Shown in pieces: positions 12,201 to 22,752 of a stretch of DNA of 64,000 bases. The number at the start of each line of letters is the position of its first letter. Position 1 is the stretch's first letter. The DNA lies in assembly GCA_028564675.1 (NCBI GenBank), contig JAOVVO010000063.1, positions 1 through 64,000 on the forward strand, read 5' to 3'. The notes beneath the pieces were generated by a model. It had not been told where the DNA came from. It saw only the letters and a list, made by a program, of their open reading frames with translations, and searched no databases. The position numbers and the translations under genes were made by a program. This DNA is from Onchocerca lupi (lineage: Eukaryota; Nematoda; Chromadorea; Rhabditida; Onchocercidae).

Positions 12201-14905
12201 TTGAAAATTAATCTGAAAATTTTATTGAAGAATTTTTAAATGCAATTTTACTGTTATCCATTGTTATTTTAATGTAACCAAAATTAAAAAAAAAACAAAA
12301 GAAAAACAAACGAAAAAAATCTTTAATTCCAAATAAGAATCATGTAAATGACCTTTTTGAAAGTGATCGAATGACGAACATAATTGAGTACTTTGTTAAT
12401 ATCTGTTTTCTCCAAGTGAAATACTTGTCCAAAACTAACAGCAGCTATTGTTTCGTAGCATCGGAAACCAGGATGTGTACGATTGTTACAGTCTCCAGTC
12501 ATCACGAAAACTACCTTAAAATGAGTTCGTTAATTAATGAGTGAATAAAGATTAAACAAAAAAAAAAAAAATGAGATTTATAAAAGATAACGGCTGCCTA
12601 TCTTTAAAAGATTGTAATTTTTCTCAAAAGCAAATGAAAACTTGGTTAAAACAAATTTCACTTTTTCATGTATACCAACAATCCCTATTGACAATTTTAG
12701 GAAATATAAAATCTGACAATTTTAGGAAATATAAAATCTGACAATTTTAGGAAATATAAAATTTGATTCGAAAAGAATGTTCGGTAATGCATGAATAATT
12801 GTTTCTTTTTAACAAATATCACAAAAATCAATCTTTTCCTATCAAAATATGACCGTAAACATTTAAAAAAAAAATACAAAAAATTCAATTTTTTTATTAA
12901 TTAAAATTATCTTTCAGTTTTCTTTTTTGAGTTTTATTATTATTGCATAACAAAACTATAGAAATATCTGTCCATATAATCCCTTAGGTTCATTTGTAAA
13001 TTGATATTTTTGGCATAATTGAAAAGTTTTGGCTTATTTTCAAAATTCGTAAGAAATTTTTTGTTGATTTAAACTTACAGAACTTTGCTTTTCTTGAATT
13101 AAATTCACAATCTGATCTTCTAAATGATAGTCTTTTGCTCGTGCATCGGTGAACACATATATAAAAGATGCAGGTAATGAAGCCTCCAAAGCCAATTGAA
13201 TACCTGTTGAATTTGGCTGATAAGCATTAAATCGTATTGTATGGCCTAATTCTTTGAAATAAATTTGCATATTGAGAAGCCAGAGTTTCTCAATATGCAA
13301 ATTTATTAGATGCTTATAATTGCCGATTTCATACAGTAATTGTAATTCATGCGAATTGGTCAAAAACTAGCTAAATTTTAATATCAAATTTATCTTTAAA
13401 TTTTCACGCTAAATTTCTCTTTCTCGTTCATACTTAATTGCTTCTAAGTTTACATTTGCAGTTATAAACAGTTTTAAAAATTAAGCAAACTAACCGCTGA
13501 GCGTCATTTCAGGACAATCGCCACCACCAACTACGTGTACGGAGTTGAGATGTCTTTGGAAAGTTTTGGGATCAGTCGTGGAAAATACCGGCCCAACTCC
13601 TGCAATTTCATACATAGAAAATATTTCGAAGAACTTTAAAAAAAATGCAAATTAATTTTTTCAATAGTTGCATTATCTTCTAATTTTTTTCCAACTTTCC
13701 ATTTAGGATAACTGTTGCAATCATTAATGCTAAATCAATTTATAGGTAAAAATTAATAGAGTTGCATATCCTGGATAATTTAAAAATTTGTCAGTGAATT
13801 TTTTATGCAAACTATTTGCTTCTGAAGACTGATAAAAAGTCATTAATGAGAAATACTCGTGATATTAATGTGATATCGATAAGAAAGAGCTAGATATATG
13901 TATAGGAATATCAGTAAGATGAAAATAAGTTAAAATTTTGGAAAGTTAAATTTTTCCACAACTAGAATTGAACGGTAAGTTTTTATCATATCATTTAGAT
14001 TTGAAAATTTGATTTACAATCATTGAAATGTTTATTGATGGCAAAGAGAGAAGAACTCAAATCACCAAAGAAACTCAAAATTTTTTTTATGACGAAATAT
14101 AAACTTATCGTTGTGTTCTAGTTATAAATAAATCTACCCATCATTTCTTCTTCTCTAATTTGTATGAGAATATCAGGAAAATAAATAAAATTTCAATCAA
14201 TTTTTGAAAATTCCAATTTAGAATTTTTCGATCTTACAAGCTGATTCTGATCCTAGTTCATGTTTTTTTTTTTTTTTTTTTTTCATTTATTAAAACTTGA
14301 TTTATGTTGTAAAATCTTCCTGAATCACTCAGTCATATCAAATACCTAACTTTTTCACTATCTTTTTATCATCACCATCTATTTGTCATATTCTTTTTGA
14401 ATTCTTAGACAAATGGATTATGATAAATGGTTAAATTTTGTTAAATTATCTAATTTTTAAGTACATTATTTCTTTTTGTATTCTTGTCCACTTTTTTCGC
14501 TGGTCATTCTTTTACATGAACTTATTGTCATTCATGTGACAAATTATTTTCGTTTTTTAAAAAACTAAAAAATTTTCCTGCAATTCCACGTAATCATGAA
14601 CTTTTTTTTTTTTTTTTTTGCAATAAATAGCGAAGAAAATTACTGGGATCATGAAATGGAACGTAGATATAATTATATATAAGTTTTTCACGTTGCTTCA
14701 ATACAGTGTCCAAAATTTTCTTTGCGCCATCTTGAACTTGAATTAAATCATCATTCATTGATCCGGTCGTATCGAATACAAATGTTAGCGAAGATGTTCC
14801 AGGTGGAGCAACCTTTTCATAATTATTTTTCATTGCTACATTATGATAACAGTTAAATATCAGTATGAATCGTATGATAAGAATACGAAGACGTGGCAAA
14901 TGCAT
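286..14905 (-). CDS. him-4: Hemicentin, N-terminal part (VWA + at least 10 Ig domains), 3' end beyond window
   Basis: Large extracellular-matrix protein; in C. elegans the homologue (HIM-4) forms line-shaped adhesions on basement membranes. I trace 26 exons, all in phase: 14905-14644, 13599-13495, 13203-13079, 12514-12353, 12078-11931, 11700-11492, 11378-11089, 10970-10836, 10717-10596, 10126-9984, 9786-9582, 9297-9214, 9125-8979, 8813-8740, 8608-8504, 8412-8322, 8240-8058, 7985-7890, 7385-7240, 7025-6902, 6239-6079, 5784-5564, 4708-4525, 4299-4171, 3839-3680, 383-286. Together they give 1303 codons. The ATG at 14905 opens a hydrophobic signal peptide (residues 1 to about 25). A VWA domain follows at about 39-215, with the metal-site motif DTTGSM at 45-50 and the hemicentin-typical VFTDARAKDYH and VVFVMTGDC stretches. 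A linker runs to about 433. Ig domains then repeat with the usual Cys, Trp and D-x-G-x-Y-x-C pattern: nine complete and a tenth cut by the edge. C. elegans HIM-4 has about 48 Ig domains, so most of the gene lies to the left. The track start at 14908 is a GTG; I use the ATG. Confidence 0.95.
885..2965 (+). mobile_element. Decayed Helitron (PIF1-type helicase portion of RepHel)
   Basis: Read in shifting plus-strand frames, this stretch carries the C-terminal helicase half of a Helitron Rep/helicase protein, broken by many stops and small indels. Recognisable blocks, in order: NGQRVYFTAGNV and PPATTLTAFF (about 900-990); TVHPNQDERFFLRMF (about 1110-1160); CQALNLLEDRY (about 1265-1297); EDILHRIRSEN (about 1428-1465); LLSYVQSNI followed by a degraded Walker A (1615-1760); RPFGNALILLARDF (about 2034-2075); NMRVQLQNDRS (about 2167-2198); IGNGKLPVDL (about 2231-2262); TSKEELVEKIF (about 2307-2339); and ELCGLDLEIDC (about 2806-2840). 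Walker A reads DAPGETGRMF instead of the usual APGGTGKT, so the key Lys is lost. The longest open piece is only 98 codons (1495-1791). The element lies antisense to its host gene. Exact ends (5' TC, 3' CTRR with hairpin) could not be fixed. Recognition rests on remembered family motifs. Confidence 0.85.
3091..3550 (+). repeat. Two related ~45-bp copies flanking an AT-rich tract
   Basis: Positions 3091-3137 and 3508-3550 are clearly related: both contain TTTATTTAAAA, then GCACxxxCCTATTC, then an A/G-rich end with GTGT or GTAT. They lie about 415 bases apart, on either side of the TTA/TTATT tract, just downstream of the Helitron helicase relic. They may be repeated 3'-terminal sequence of the element or of a shorter non-autonomous relative. 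Confidence 0.45.
3155..3395. repeat. TTATTATTTATT-type low-complexity tract
   Basis: About 240 bases composed almost only of TTA, TTTA and TTATT units, with an occasional C or G, ending in (TAT)n. Long open frames here encode only Leu/Ile/Tyr/Phe runs and are composition artefacts. The tract follows the Helitron relic and probably grew by slippage. Confidence 0.8.
7986..8057 (-). other. 72-nt stop-free hemicentin intron (possible retained intron)
   Basis: Inside Ig domain 5 of hemicentin, the sequence between GTATGC and TTACAG is 72 bases, a multiple of three, and has no stop, so a naive open frame runs straight through. Removing it joins LLIN to NVQVDDQDRYTC, which restores the normal strand E-F spacing of an Ig fold. 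I therefore call it an intron. Confidence 0.8.
12690..12764 (+). repeat. 25-bp tandem repeat, three copies, in a hemicentin intron
   Basis: The unit begins GACAATTTTAGG and ends AAATCT. It is repeated exactly at 12690-12714 and 12715-12739, and once more at 12740-12764 with a single change near the end. It lies in the intron between exons 3 and 4. Confidence 0.9.
13258..13307. repeat. Perfect 21-bp inverted repeat with 8-base loop (intronic hairpin)
   Basis: Left arm 13258-13278, loop 13279-13286 (GCCAGAGT), right arm 13287-13307. The arms are perfect reverse complements, ending TTGAGAA and starting TTCTCAA. It sits in the hemicentin intron between the exons at 13495-13599 and 13079-13203, about 55 bases upstream of the acceptor for the VWA exon. 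It would fold into a strong stem in the pre-mRNA of either strand. Confidence 0.9.
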
Positions 14906-16375
14906 CACGGAGTTGAGATGTTTTTTTTTTTTTTTTAGAAGCTTATCTTTTTGCTTCTACAAAAACAACTCCAATTTTCCTGCAAAAACAAATTTTAGAT
15001 ACTATAAATTTTAGATCTCTTTCAGTAATCGTTAAAATATCAGATTTGTGTGAGAAAAAAAAAATTATATAAAGAAGTATATCATTTAGAAACAGTACTT
15101 GAAGAGTTTTGTTCTATTTCATTTTAATTGAAAACTTTAACTTTATCTAATTCTAACTGCTAAACTTCAACTTACAATACTTTTACTTATTAAAGATTAA
15201 TAGTTACATATTTAAAAAATGCAAGAAAATAAAATTACTAACATTTCTGACTGAAATACTTGAATTTTAAAAAGCAATTATATCCATTTTTAAATTTTAT
15301 CTTTCTTTGGTAATTAATCATCGGTTATTTAATTACTGGCAAAATTCCTTTTTTACAACTTCTCTCAAATTTTTATTGATTTTATTCAATCAATAAATAA
15401 ACAGTATTAAAAATAAATAGCACTATTTTTTTTTATTTTTCATCTTTTCAACTAATATCACTACTCATGATATATTATTTATGTGAGAGTGCAACTTCCA
15501 GGATTTTCCACATAAATCATTCTAAAAAGCATAAAAATGTTCTGCTTATATTCTAATTGATACAAGAATTCAAAAAAATAAATAAATGATGGAGGAGTTT
15601 TAAAATATTCATATTTTTATAAATTAACATTTCTTAAAAATTTCAAACAAAAAGTTCGCACTAACTGTTGCACAAATCAAATAAAATTCTACTGAAATAA
15701 AAATAATCAAAATAAGTTTTAGACAAGTTTTGACTTTTTTTTAAAAAATAATCAAAATAACTTTGAACTCATCCATTAATTTGTATATTAAAGCACAAAT
15801 GCATATATATGCTCGTTCTTATAATCATTTAGGGAGGAAGAAGTGGGAAATTAAAAATTAGAATCTTTACTCTATGAATCAAGTTTCTAGTAATTTTTAG
15901 GCATTTTAGAAGGATTAACAATTAATTAACTGCCAATTTACCTCGTAATAATTTGACAGAGACAGATATCGGCATTACAACTCAATTTTTTTTTTTTTTT
16001 TGAGAATTCATGAGATAATTCAAAAGATAGATAAAAATGATCATACAAGATCGAGAATACATGTGATTGAATGAAATTTTTTTATTCAAAGAAAACTGAG
16101 AGAAACTTGATTGCTATTAGCCTGATTAATTACTTGTAAAATTGTTTTTTAATTATAAAATGGATCAATAACATTGAAGTTAGTAATTGTACTCATTTAG
16201 CTATAATTCACTATACAACCGGTATCTATGCACTACTATTTCTGGAAATGCGAACACGTCAATAGTTGGCCATTTCGAGAAATCTTGAATTGATTAAATT
16301 CATAACTGAATTAGAAGATGAAATAATGCCGAAAAGATGAAAAAAAGCGTGTGATCTGTAAGGAAAAATGGATGA

Positions 16376-16453
16376 ATGGCATTGCTCACAGATTCTCTTC
16401 CAGATGAAAGATCTGAGCTCTCCCAAATTCCCGGGACACCTGGTGGACAGTAG
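16376..16453 (+). other. Short coding-like island, 25-codon ORF
   Basis: An ATG-to-TAG frame of 25 codons beginning MALLTDSLPDERSEL and ending PGTPGGQ. It is conspicuous because its GC content and codon variety resemble real exons, unlike everything around it. The opposite strand is also open and reads CPPGVPG, a collagen-like stretch. It could be a terminal exon, a small-peptide gene or a gene fragment. No flanking exon in phase was found, so no function is assigned. Confidence 0.25.
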
Positions 16454-16544
16454 GAACAGTAATATTCGAATTCTTCCTTTTTTTTCCTCTGTTTTTATTC
16501 ATCCTTATCTCTTCCTTTTATTTTTCGCAGCAATATCCATCCAA

Positions 16545-16715
16545 ATATTGAGTCGAATCTCGAATATTTCGAGTCTCAAAATCTCAAACATTAATGTATC
16601 GAAATCTTAAATAATTTAAAGTGTCAAAATCCCGATCATTTAATGTCGCAAATTACCTAACATTTTGAGCCTCAAAATTTCGAACATTTAGAATCTCAAA
16701 ATCTCAAAAATCTCA
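16545..16715. repeat. Field of degenerate short repeats
   Basis: Roughly 25-30-base degenerate units built from TCTCAAAATCTCAAA, TCGAAATCTTAAA and CAAAATTTCGAACATTTA. Copies are diverged and some contain taCG-like steps, suggesting an old, decaying minisatellite. Confidence 0.5.
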
Positions 16716-19700
16716 AATTTATAGCTAATTGCTAATATGCATTTGTTAGTGTACAATGTACAATATATAATTTTATTGTAATTTATAAAACTTTTGTTAA
16801 TTTTCTTTAACACAATGGAAGAAAATACTTGAAAAGTTGCCAAAAATTTTTCTACATTTTAAAAGTTTTGATGCAAGAAAAGTTCAAAAACATTGCATAA
16901 TGCGGGCTTATCATTATGATATAGATAATTTGCCATGACGAGAATGATAGAAATGCTATCATTATGATAATATATGAACTTTTAATTTCTTAAAATTAAT
17001 AAAAAGCAAAAAAAAAAGGAATGTGCCAATAGGATATATGTATAGATTCGATTGGAACGGAAGAAGAGGAAATTTTATCAACAGTGTGTAATGGTGTAAG
17101 GATAAGGACTAGGGTCATGTGTTCCGCTCTCGAAGAATTCTTTTTTTTTTTTTTTTTTTAAATCTAATAGGGCCAATGGCTTTAACTCAATGATAAATGA
17201 TTCCTTCTGGCCCGTTCGATAACATTATTCATTTCATAAATACACACACATTTATACAACATTCATTACTTAGAAACTTGACTGAAACCTTCTGGCCATT
17301 TTTAAAAATTTCCTTCGTATTAGTCATAATTTGAAAATTTCGATTACTGCAATAAACTGCTATCTTTCATAATTTTTTAATCGATTTGGCTAATTTTTTT
17401 CTCCTTAACACCTATTCTTTTACCTGTTGTTTCATCAATTTTGTCAAACTGTTGAATTGGTTTCTGTCTTGTTCACTTGTTCCATATGAAAATGAAAAAT
17501 TTAATGCTGCATAAAAAATTTGTTGAAAAATGCAACAAACATCTTTTTTTTTGATTATTTATTAAGCTTGTTAAATCACCATTTTGTTGCTTATTTTTGC
17601 ACTTTTATCAGTTGTTTCCATATTTCTCTTATCATTCATTGTATTTTCATTTGATAAATTTCAATTGCAAAATTTTTTTTTTTTCTATCGAAAAGTTTCT
17701 TATAGCAGAGAGTGAATACGAAATTTTTAATCCTATTCATTTTATTCATTTAAGAAAAAGAAATAAAAATATACAAAAAAAAAAAAAAACATGAAAGGAA
17801 AAAGATATAGGCCTTTCCCATGTTGTATTCACAAATCAAAAAATTATTGATGGTTTAAACTTAAAATTTAGATAAATTCGTTTTTGGTTTTTATTATATG
17901 ATGACAGAGAATTTGAAACAAAGAAATAAATAATATATATAATATTTATTTTTCTAATCATCAAATTTAAAATATAGCTAGACATATGTATTTTTAAAAA
18001 TTTTACTATGATTTACTGCCTAAAATTTGCTTCAAGAATTAAAATCAAATTAATTTCTCTTGAAAATATTTATTATAATCTTTCAATTTGAATGGCATTT
18101 GCATAATTTAAAAATTTACGAAAGAATAATCATTCAAACGTCATTTTAATGACGTATATTAGGCTCTTTATATCAGTCATTGATTACTTTTCAAAATTAT
18201 CATTAGCTTTAGTCCATAACAACGTATTGGCTAAGATAGAAATAGGCATGTAAACTAAATGTGAAATATTAATGTTAAAAGGATTGCATACGTAAGAGCA
18301 TTACGTACGAACATAAACGTACGTCAAGAATGAAGTATTCCAAATATCATTCATTCGAAATTAGTGAGCTTCACTCGGGCTTAATTTAATGAATTTCTTA
18401 CTCAGACTGCATTTCGGACAGACAAATATTCGTTATTTTTCTTTTCAGAATAGACTTAGTAGATCTATTTATCAAAAGTTACGTCAAATGACTCACGCAC
18501 ATCTATTTACATCTGTTGCAATTTGAGAAGCTCTCATTTCATACATTCTGAACAGCTTACATTGCCTATCAGCAATATACAAACTTTACGAGAGATGATT
18601 AAATTGAGCAGACTTTGAAAATGCCCAAAAGTTTTTCAATATCTTTTCATTCTGTAAATTACAGTACCGAAAGATGAAAATAAATTATTAACTGAACCGA
18701 AATAGAGATAAATATTTCCACAAAGGAATGTTTGGCGAGAGAAAATCATTCACAATATGGGCTATTTGTAAATTATAAGGAAAACTTTTTTTTGTATGAA
18801 AATATAGATTGAGTAATTGTAGTCTTCTTGAAATTTCGATAAAATTTCATTCAAAGCTCTGCTTCGTATCTATTATTTTTTTTTTTTTGTCGTATCTATT
18901 ATTAGGTAGCATCAGCTTGTTAAATTTTTTGTGAAATTAGCGGTAATGAAAATTAAGCTTGCTATGAAAAAAAAAAAATGTGGTAGATTTCAGGCTATTG
19001 CATAGATTTTTCGTCTTCACAATCATTGCTGAAGACTGTATTTTTTCCTATTTGTTCCATTCAGTAGTTCTGTCATTGTGTGACAATAAAGATGATGATA
19101 AAGTTATGATAAAGTTAACAAAGATTATTTGAAAGAAGTTTATGGAAAATTGGAAAATATAGCATAATGAGAGCGTGATGAAGAAATAGAAGCAAATGCA
19201 GTAATAGAAATACTACTAATAGTAATAGAAATAATTGTTGGATACTCATTACTGATAAGGAACACAATTGATAAGAATGATATAATTCTGAAGTATTTTG
19301 CACAAAGTAATTCCTTGAAAATGAATATTTGAAAGGCAACATTTTATCCCTGATTTTTCAGTCATTTTTTCTTTTTCATATACTTAATGATATCCAGCCT
19401 TTCTTCTAAACATTTTCAATCTATTTTTAAATTTATCTTAAATAATCTGGCATGCCACATTTTTTTCTTGCAATAAATTTAATCAACAAATTAGTAAGTC
19501 TTTCTGCAAATTTAAAAATTAATTCAGCAAGAATTTCGTAGCTTATGTTATATTTACAAAAAGATTGATGTGTTAGTTGATTTATTTCGATAATTATTAC
19601 CAAAAGTTGCTCACACTTTCTCTCTTTATCTTTTCATAATGATTTTAGCGTAAATTAATCTTGCTCGCTAAAATTATTGCTGTGAATTGGCATAAGATTT

Positions 19701-20667
19701 AAAAATTACTTAATTTTGAACATTTGAAATTTTGGAACTTTTTGAAATTATTAGCAATTTTAAACTCTAAAAAGGCTGAGAAATGAAATCGTTCTCGTTT
19801 TTTAGTATAGTAAGCAAATTATAGAAAGAATATATTCAATTTAATTAATTTCTCGGAAATATTAACTTTAAAACTGAATTTTTGAAGACACACAATGCTA
19901 TTATACGAAATTTTAATGAATCAATGCATGAAATAATTTATTTAACATTCAACATCAGTGGCAAACAAATTTTATCATCAACACTGATAATATTGATAAA
20001 TAAAATTTCATCAGATAATTATAATTTTGTATGGACAATAAATAAACATTAATATCTGATAATCAAATTGTATATTTTTATTCTGAACTTTCTGGTAATG
20101 ATTCCACATGTTTTGTTGTATTATCAAAATGTAAAATCTATAATCAATGATGAAAGATGAATTGACATTACTTAAGGTTAGATTAATGTGACTTAAAGAA
20201 TTTTCGCAACTAATAAATTGATGAAAAACAAATTGCAATTTTTTTGATTTCTCTCTCACTTTTCTCCCTCAACTTAAAGCAATGTGAGATAAATTGCAAC
20301 ATTTATAATTTAAAAGTTGCGATTTAGTCAAAAAAAAAACATCTCTCCTTGTTAGCCAAGAAGATAAGTAAAATAGAAATTGTTTAGATGCATAATTTTT
20401 GATATTCTTTTCCTGATTTTTATATAGTTACGTCACAGTTAGAACTTGCTACTCTCGAATAGTCTTTGATTTAAATAACTTCAACTTCTTCGTTCGTTAT
20501 ATCATTAAACAAAAAGTTGCAGGAATTCTGATGAATATAATTTGTTTAAAAATTTAAGCAAAAATTTCATTCCTCAATTTTAATATAATGTTAATATTCT
20601 ATTCCTGGAATTGAACACATAATTCTTTTAAAAAATTAGTAAAATAATATACTTTACTGCATAGTAA

Positions 20668-21126
20668 TTAACCTGGAAATTCATAGGTAAATAAATAGTA
20701 AAAATTTACTGGCACTGTTTTAGAAGCTTGCGTTCGGCCACATTTTAGAGATGCTGCTTTAGGCTTAGGTTCGTTTTCCTCTGTAATTACTTTTTCTAAG
20801 ATTTAAGTGAGAAAATTTTCTGGCTTATAGGTTAAATGTAAAAATTAAATTTGAAAGAAAATAAATTAGGAAAATGAGAAGCACTTATTTTGACTAATTA
20901 TCATTACAATGATTCTAATTCTTTGATTAGTATAAACTAGAACAAATTTTTTAATTCGCTTTTTTTTTTTTGAGAAAATTCCGATCTTTCAATAAGATTT
21001 TAGCAAAGCTAAATTAAAATCTCTGATAGAATACTGACCTAATGGAATTGCAATTTTAAATGGCTCCAATGATTGCTTCATCTCTGCTGGCTTAGTTTCA
21101 GAATTTTTACTTTTTTGCGTTTCTTC

Positions 21127-21184
<58 letters not shown>

Positions 21185-21607
21185 AAAACGAATGAATGAA
21201 TGAATTACTCTTTTGTTGAAGAAATAAAAAACTGTCGATTTTTCAGTCCTTTTGTTCTTTAATCTTCTTCATCTGAATCATCTTAAATAATCCTAGGACA
21301 ATTAATTTATAATTCGAATTTCCTTGAAAAACAAATAGTCTCAAAATAATGTGACAATTAAATCTATTTGCTCAATTAATTATGATTCTGACACTTAATA
21401 GCTAATCGTATATGAATATTTTAGTCTAACCACAGATAGATGTTTTGGTCCTTTAACAAGTGGTACAGCTGGGCTCAATTCCAGTTTTTTGTGCGAACAT
21501 TCCGATAAAATCCATATAACGGTGCTAAGAATCGGCAAACATGTCATAATGATGCATTGCGACATCACAAATATTCTCAACAAAAGTATAAATATCGCGC
21601 CGCTCAT
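20668..21607 (-). CDS. Putative small membrane protein (three exons), unknown
   Basis: Model: 21607-21431, 21126-21039, 20795-20668, in phase throughout, 130 aa. It starts MSGAIFILLLRIF and has one or two hydrophobic segments at about residues 4-32, then a Lys/Glu/Pro-rich hydrophilic tail, and stops at TAA. Donors GTTAGA and GTCAGT and acceptors TTTAG and CTTAG are standard for this genome. The acceptor of the second exon is preceded by an unbroken run of 55 T on the minus strand. The first exon could begin earlier, at an acceptor next to 21637, in which case this may be an alternative C-terminal end of the phosphatase upstream (whose last sure exon also ends in phase 0). A second frame of the first exon is open too. 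I do not recognise the protein. Confidence 0.35.
21129..21183. repeat. Poly(A) run of 55, serving as T-tract of a minus-strand acceptor
   Basis: Fifty-five consecutive A on the plus strand, followed by C. On the minus strand this is T55 immediately before the AG of the proposed acceptor at 21128-21127. It is one of the longest homopolymers in the window, so its exact length in the assembly may be unreliable. Confidence 0.9.
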
Positions 21608-22752
21608 CACGACGACAGTTCGATAAAAAAATGTTTTCTAACAAATGATCATCTATTTTATTTATTTTTTCTTAATATTCTAAAGCTGTTGTTTGCTTAA
21701 AAAATTTTAGTTTACCTTTACAAGTAAAGTTTTTACAAATTTAGAATTTTTTTTTTTTTTTTTGAATGCACTCAATATTTGTTGTCTCTCAGTGGCAATG
21801 ATTTCTAAGTTCGCTTCCAAAAAATGATTTATTAATATATCAAAAATATATCATAAGTAAAATTTTTTTGAAATTTTTTCTGGATTTAAAAATATTTCAA
21901 AAAAAAAAAAAAAATTTCATAGACCATACTTATCTATTGCTAATAGTGATTCGCTAAGAAAATCGATTTAATTCATCAATAAATAACATTTATGGAATTG
22001 ATTTCATATGAAAATCCAGTTAAATTCAGATTTCAATTTAGTTGAGCAATTATTTTTGTTTAAAATTTTTGCAATTTTTTCACAGATAAAATACTGAATA
22101 CTTTGTCTTTTCAAAAAAAAAAAAAGAAAAATAGTAAACAACTTTTTTCTATTTTTAAATTTTTACTTCCAAAGATAATAATCCTCGAGACAAATAAAAC
22201 CGGGAATAATAGGAGGAAGAAGGTAGTGCAATTGAAATTAAATGAAAATAATTTTCATCTTTCCAACTAATTTCTCCGATTTCACTCATTTTTTATGCCA
22301 TTGCTTATATTATTTGATAAAAAATATCCTTGTATAAATGAAAGTGAAATGAGTCTAACATCCTAGACGCTATGGATGAATCAATTCAAATATATATTTG
22401 AAAAAATTTTCTTTATTTTTGTTTTCGGGAAAATGATGATGTACCTTCATTATCCATGTATTTACGTTTATCATTTCAACAACTTTTCATAATTTGCAAA
22501 ACAAATAATTCTGATCATTCATTGCAAGGAGAAATTGAAATTAATTAAAGTTAATTGAAATTGAAGTGAAATTAATTGAAATTGAAGTTTTTTAATTGAA
22601 ATTTTTACTTTCATGTATTGAGCTTGCAAAAAGTTTCTTTTATAAATATTTATAAAAAAAATATGGCATTGTAAAATAGCATGACAAATGAACATTAAAA
22701 ATTTGTTTTATTTACTTTTATTCTTTCATCACATGGAATTTTATAATTGCAA

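Larger units (their letters stand above)
14906..20667. other. Intergenic region upstream of hemicentin
   Basis: About 5.8 kb between the hemicentin start codon and the end of the next minus-strand gene model. It is mostly AT-rich with many A/T homopolymers (for example 14923-14936, 15988-16001, 17142-17159). I see no gene I would defend. Two GC-richer, coding-like islands (16376-16453 and about 17031-17142) and a field of degenerate short repeats (about 16545-16715) are listed separately. The hemicentin promoter should lie in the first part, but I could not identify a TATA box. Confidence 0.6.

Noticed and set aside
13264..13363. Upstream extension of the hemicentin VWA exon frame
   Set aside because: It reads through the intronic hairpin; the acceptor before 13203 restores the conserved LSGIQLALE junction, so the extension is intron.
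14906..14908. GTG as hemicentin start
   Set aside because: A nuclear eukaryotic gene should use the ATG at 14905; several computed frame starts in this window are GTG or TTG.
17160..17230. Possible tRNA (CCCGTTCGAT resembling a T-loop)
   Set aside because: No matching A box, acceptor stem or cloverleaf could be drawn.
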